A program made the translations under genes and the position numbers. Shown here in pieces: positions 4,841 to 7,983 of a stretch of 7,983 nt of DNA (positions are counted from its first letter, which is position 1; the number at the start of each line of letters is the position of its first letter). The DNA comes from Deltaproteobacteria bacterium (GTDB taxonomy: Bacteria > Desulfobacterota > Desulfobacteria > Desulfobacterales > JAUVVS01). The notes beneath the pieces are model-generated. The model did no database searches. It was not told where the DNA came from and saw only the letters and a list, made by a program, of their open reading frames with translations. The stretch spans positions 1 through 7,983 of the forward strand of contig JAUVVS010000075.1 of the NCBI GenBank assembly GCA_030604545.1. The letters run 5' to 3'.

Positions 4841-6538
4841 TCACCAAATCCACCAACTGTTCTCAACATTCTTTGGGGCATTTTTTGCAATATGAAGGGC
4901 GATAAAGCGTAACCGTTCGCTCTGTGATTTAAATGGCCCTGACCAGCAGTGCGGTTTTCTGGGTGCAAATAAAAAGAATCCTCCATAATACGGATCATTT
5001 GTTTTTTCGAGAAAATCATGAATCGTATGTGAGGAATTGTTTAAATAGTAAGTATCCATATCTCCGGTAAAAACAAACAATTTACCTACCAGTTTGGGGC
5101 CAACGGTCTTCCAGTTTTTTTCAAGATAATATTTTATGTCATAATTTTCTTTCCATAATAAAGCAACTTCCGGATCAATCTCCCCTGTAACTTTATCAAA
5201 CAAGGGTTTGGTATATCCGTCTTCTCCCACTGGGCCATGAACCGCAGCCCAAATATCAAGCTGTTCTCCGGACCTTCCTTTGGTGCCGCATACCAGCTCG
5301 AAATAATTTCTCTGCTTCGACGTCATGGCTATTGATCCGTCTGATCTTCTGGAATTGGGAGTTGGCACTTCTAACCACTCATATTTTCTGAAGTAGGCAT
5401 TTTTATCTTTATAAATATTGATTCCTTCTACATCGCTAAAAGTAAGGGGATCAGGACAATAAGAAAATGTGCCGCCGAAAGAATCAGGATAAAAAACCTG
5501 CAGAGCAAAGGATTCCCATCCTCCGGTAGAGCCGCCCTCAAGAACCCTGGCATAAGGTTCTCTTATGATCCGGTATTGGGATTCAATCCGAGGGATCAAT
5601 TCCGTCATGATGGCATCTCCATAAGGACCGCAATTGGCGGAATTTACTGCGTATGAATCATCAAAATAAGGACAAGGATGCTGGAAAGTCACAAGCATCA
5701 TTCTAGGGAAATTTTCAGAGGTCCATGCTTTATAAAATTTATACCCTCTTTGTCCTCTGCGATTGGATTTTTTTGGCCTTTTTGTGGAAAAACCATAGGG
5801 AGCCCGCAATGAAAAATGGCCTTGAATGTAATCCACAGGATATAAGATATCAGGATTTTTGTCATAGTCTTTTGGCAGTAGGATAGTGGCGCCAAGATAA
5901 ATAGGCTGTCCCCAGAATTCACTGAGTAGCTTACTTTGAAATTTGATCCGTTTCACCCATTGTGTATCCGGAGGAATTTTGACAGGAGGAATTTTTTTTG
6001 AAGCAACTAATTTTACTCTATATCCATTTTTATTATCCAGATGAACTTTTTTTATTTCACTGTAAATATTCCCGGGAGATCTATTAAACCGCTGCCCTTC
6101 CCATTGATCATTGTGCAGCCAAACAACATGCCCATCTGAACGGTGAAATTCAGTGTAAATATTGATAAAGCCCTGCACATAATAATCCCCGGACGGAATA
6201 TCCCGGAGATTCTCAACCGGCGAGCCGAGAACAGTATCATCGATTACAGCATCTCTGCCGGGCGGAAGCTGTTTAATATCAACACCGAAAAAAGGTGTCC
6301 CGTTACGGCCGATCTGCAGTCTGGGTTCTCTCTTTTTGTCCCTGGAGATCATTACATAAACCCTGCCTGTTATAGGACCGGAAAACACATCTTCAGAGAA
6401 GGATATTTCAAAGCTTATTTTGCCGTCATATTGAGCCTGTGTCTTTTTTTTACAACTGAGCAGGAAGAGGGAAAAAAGGACTGCCAAGCATAAAAAATAT
6501 TTGATCTTTGGATTAAAATTGCTTTTTTCTTTATCCAT
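4841..6538 (-). CDS. Lipoprotein esterase, alpha/beta hydrolase fold (downstream paralog)
   Basis: I take ATG at 6536-6538 as the start, giving 565 residues, because AGAGGTG (6545-6551) lies 6 nt before it; a GTG three codons upstream would overlap that site. The N-terminus is a lipoprotein signal: basic, then a hydrophobic run ending LFLLSC, with Cys29 as lipid-modified residue. Residues about 35-190 form an N-terminal beta-rich region. After residue 195 comes an esterase-like alpha/beta hydrolase with nucleophile motif GGSTGG (Ser337), candidate acid Asp493 or Asp495 in GDMDTYYLNN and His530 in APRKPHCW. The triad appears complete. The substrate is unknown; a carboxylic ester outside the cytoplasm is likely. 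It lies 5 bp after the stop of the upstream paralog with the same orientation, so the two form an operon. Confidence 0.85.
   Translation of the reverse strand: MDKEKSNFNPKIKYFLCLAVLFSLFLLSCKKKTQAQYDGKISFEISFSEDVFSGPITGRVYVMISRDKKREPRLQIGRNGTPFFGVDIKQLPPGRDAVIDDTVLGSPVENLRDIPSGDYYVQGFINIYTEFHRSDGHVVWLHNDQWEGQRFNRSPGNIYSEIKKVHLDNKNGYRVKLVASKKIPPVKIPPDTQWVKRIKFQSKLLSEFWGQPIYLGATILLPKDYDKNPDILYPVDYIQGHFSLRAPYGFSTKRPKKSNRRGQRGYKFYKAWTSENFPRMMLVTFQHPCPYFDDSYAVNSANCGPYGDAIMTELIPRIESQYRIIREPYARVLEGGSTGGWESFALQVFYPDSFGGTFSYCPDPLTFSDVEGINIYKDKNAYFRKYEWLEVPTPNSRRSDGSIAMTSKQRNYFELVCGTKGRSGEQLDIWAAVHGPVGEDGYTKPLFDKVTGEIDPEVALLWKENYDIKYYLEKNWKTVGPKLVGKLFVFTGDMDTYYLNNSSHTIHDFLEKTNDPYYGGFFLFAPRKPHCWSGPFKSQSERLRFIALHIAKNAPKNVENSWWIW
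5881..5969. repeat. Near-identical tract shared by the two esterase genes (copy 1)
   Basis: These 89 bp differ from 7581-7669 at only three positions by eye, although the two genes differ at many synonymous sites elsewhere. The tract encodes the TQWVKRIKFQSK to GATILL segment. Gene conversion between the tandem copies is the simplest explanation. Confidence 0.75.
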
Positions 6539-6551
6539 TATTATCACCTCT
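6539..6551 (-). promoter_or_regulatory. Ribosome binding site overlapping the upstream stop codon
   Basis: AGAGGTG (6545-6551 on the minus strand) includes the last Arg codon and part of the TGA stop of the upstream esterase, and lies 6 nt before the ATG of the downstream one. This spacing decides the ATG at 6538 over the GTG at 6547 and points to coupled translation. Confidence 0.7.
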
Positions 6552-7983
6552 TAAGCCAATGGAGGCTTTCGCCTTCTGGTGTGTTTTTTGCAATATGGTC
6601 AGCGATAAATTGTATCCGTTCCAGAGGAGTGAAAGGACCTGTCCAGCAGTGAATCTTCCTGGGAGCATACATGAAATATCCCGGATAATGAGGATGTTTT
6701 GTGCTCTCTAAAAATTCCTGCAGCATGTGTACGGGATTATTGAGGTAATAGGTATCCATGTCCCCTGTAAAAATATATAACTTTCCCTTGATTTTCGGGC
6801 CCACATAGGACCAATTTTTTTCAAGATAATATCTTAGATCATAATTTTCCTGCCAATACCTGGCAACGGATTTATCAATCTTCCCGGTGACTTTATCAAA
6901 CAAGGGTTTCGTATAACCGTCTTCTCCTTTCGGGCCATAAACCGCCTGCCAGATATCCCACTGCTCTCCTGACCTTCCCTTTGTCCCCAGCACATGCTCA
7001 TACTGAATTATCTGTTGGGCCATCAGGATCAAAGAACCATCTGCCCGCCGGCTGTCCGGGTTTGGAACTTTGCGCCATCCGTGTTTTCTGTAAAAAGCAT
7101 TCTCATCGTCATATATATGAATGCCTTCGACATCTCTAAAATCAACAGGATCCGGACAATAAGAAAAAGCCCCCCCAAAAAAATCAGGGTAGAATATTTG
7201 CAGAGCCAAAGATTCCCACCCGCCAGTTGAACCGCCTTCAAGCACTCTTGCATAGGGCTTTTCAATTACCCTGAATTTTTCCTCTCCTGCCGGGATAAGC
7301 TCTGTTTTGATGGCATCTCCATAGGGCCCGCAATTGGCGGAATTAACGGCATAAGAGTCATCAAAGTAGGGACAGGGATGTTGGAAAGTCACAAAGATCA
7401 TTGCGGGGCAATCAGCGGAATTCCAGATTTTATAAAATTCATAACCTCTTTGCTTACGGGTATTTTCCGGCCCGGGATCTTCTGTCAAAAAACCTTTTGG
7501 CGCGCTCAGAGAAAAATGCCCTTGAAGATAATTGACGGGATAATATAGCTTGGTATTTTTATCATAATCTCTTGGCAGCAGGATAGTGGCTCCAAGGTAA
7601 ATAGGCTGTCCCCAGAATTCACTGAGTATCTTACTTTGAAATTTGATCCGTTTCACCCATTGTGTATCCTCCGGAACTTCTACCGGAGGAATGGCATTAT
7701 TGCAGCTTATTTTTATCGGTTTGGACTTAGAGGGATCAATATGAACTTTTTCCACGTCACTATAAATATTCCCCGGGGATTTATTCCAGCGTTGTCCTTC
7801 CCATTGATCATTATGTAGCCAAACTGTATAGCCGTCTGACCTCTTGAACTTTGTGTAAATATTTACAAATCCCTGGATATAATAATTTCCGGGAGGAATG
7901 TTCTCTATCCCCTTAAGGGGAAATCCTAAAACCTCTTTATCTATGATTGCTCCTTCTTCAGGATTAAGGTTTTCCACGTCCAC
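6544..7983 (-). CDS. Esterase, alpha/beta hydrolase fold (upstream paralog, N-terminus outside window)
   Basis: The frame is open to the window edge; the GTG at 7981-7983 is only an internal codon. Alignment with the downstream paralog shows that about 85 N-terminal residues, including any signal peptide, are missing from view. The visible 479 residues keep the whole hydrolase part: nucleophile Ser252 in LEGGSTGGWES, the GDMDTYYLNN motif and His in APRKIHCW. The conserved segment TQWVKRIKFQSK with SEFWGQPIYLGATILL is almost identical in both copies. The two genes arose by tandem duplication and are 5 bp apart; the TGA stop (6544-6546) overlaps the ribosome binding site of the next gene, which suggests coupled translation. 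Secretion or lipid anchoring like its partner is likely but not visible here. Confidence 0.82.
   Translation of the reverse strand: MDVENLNPEEGAIIDKEVLGFPLKGIENIPPGNYYIQGFVNIYTKFKRSDGYTVWLHNDQWEGQRWNKSPGNIYSDVEKVHIDPSKSKPIKISCNNAIPPVEVPEDTQWVKRIKFQSKILSEFWGQPIYLGATILLPRDYDKNTKLYYPVNYLQGHFSLSAPKGFLTEDPGPENTRKQRGYEFYKIWNSADCPAMIFVTFQHPCPYFDDSYAVNSANCGPYGDAIKTELIPAGEEKFRVIEKPYARVLEGGSTGGWESLALQIFYPDFFGGAFSYCPDPVDFRDVEGIHIYDDENAFYRKHGWRKVPNPDSRRADGSLILMAQQIIQYEHVLGTKGRSGEQWDIWQAVYGPKGEDGYTKPLFDKVTGKIDKSVARYWQENYDLRYYLEKNWSYVGPKIKGKLYIFTGDMDTYYLNNPVHMLQEFLESTKHPHYPGYFMYAPRKIHCWTGPFTPLERIQFIADHIAKNTPEGESLHWLKR
7581..7669. repeat. Near-identical tract shared by the two esterase genes (copy 2)
   Basis: This is the partner of the tract at 5881-5969, in the same orientation 1700 bp away. 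It could act as a recombination site that would delete one esterase copy and fuse the two genes in frame. Confidence 0.75.

Noticed and set aside
4768..5019. Minus-strand frame at the end of the downstream esterase
   Set aside because: It overlaps the esterase in another frame and lacks a ribosome binding site; the esterase frame carries the conserved His motif.
6994..7265. Frames on both strands inside the upstream esterase
   Set aside because: Both overlap the well-supported esterase frame and show no domain or start signal.

Overview
The window is bacterial and looks like an accessory cassette region placed between ordinary chromosomal genes. The proteins do not fix a taxon. A lipoprotein signal, a C69-type dipeptidase remnant and large two-copy esterases suggest an environmental Gram-negative, but this is inference. 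No tRNA, rRNA or CRISPR array was seen.

Layout from left to right. Positions 1-300 hold a truncated C69 dipeptidase reading frame and two imperfect direct repeats that resemble an IS21-type element end. Positions 293-1120 (+) encode an unrecognised protein with a HEPN-like RxxxxxH motif. From about 1115 to 4657 lies an integron-type gene cassette array with no integrase in view. It has three convincing attC sites (1115-1192, 2055-2184, 3269-3335) and one weaker attC- or attI-like site (4588-4657). The asymmetry of the attC arms places the cassettes on the minus strand, so the order of reading runs from right to left. Positions 4841-7983 (-) carry two tandem paralogous secreted esterases of the alpha/beta hydrolase fold; the upstream one runs off the window.

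Reading the array on the minus strand, cassette 1 holds two genes: a stand-alone TIR domain protein of the ThsB/MTH538 (DUF1863) type, and a protein joining an N-terminal TIR-like domain to a RipA-type membrane region. Cassette 2 holds one gene joining an EVE/PUA-like domain to an HsdR-N-like PD-(D/E)XK nuclease domain. Cassette 3 is a degraded mosaic: a small acidic ORF, a plus-strand fragment of a membrane protein, and a 105-codon minus-strand frame without a start codon.

The main biological point is that every intact cassette looks like anti-phage defence. The TIR plus TIR-RipA pair shares one cassette with a strong ribosome binding site and a candidate promoter inside the recombination site. 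This makes it a compact, mobile candidate defence system, perhaps one in which a TIR protein signals to or partners a membrane effector. That mechanism is inferred, not shown by the sequence.
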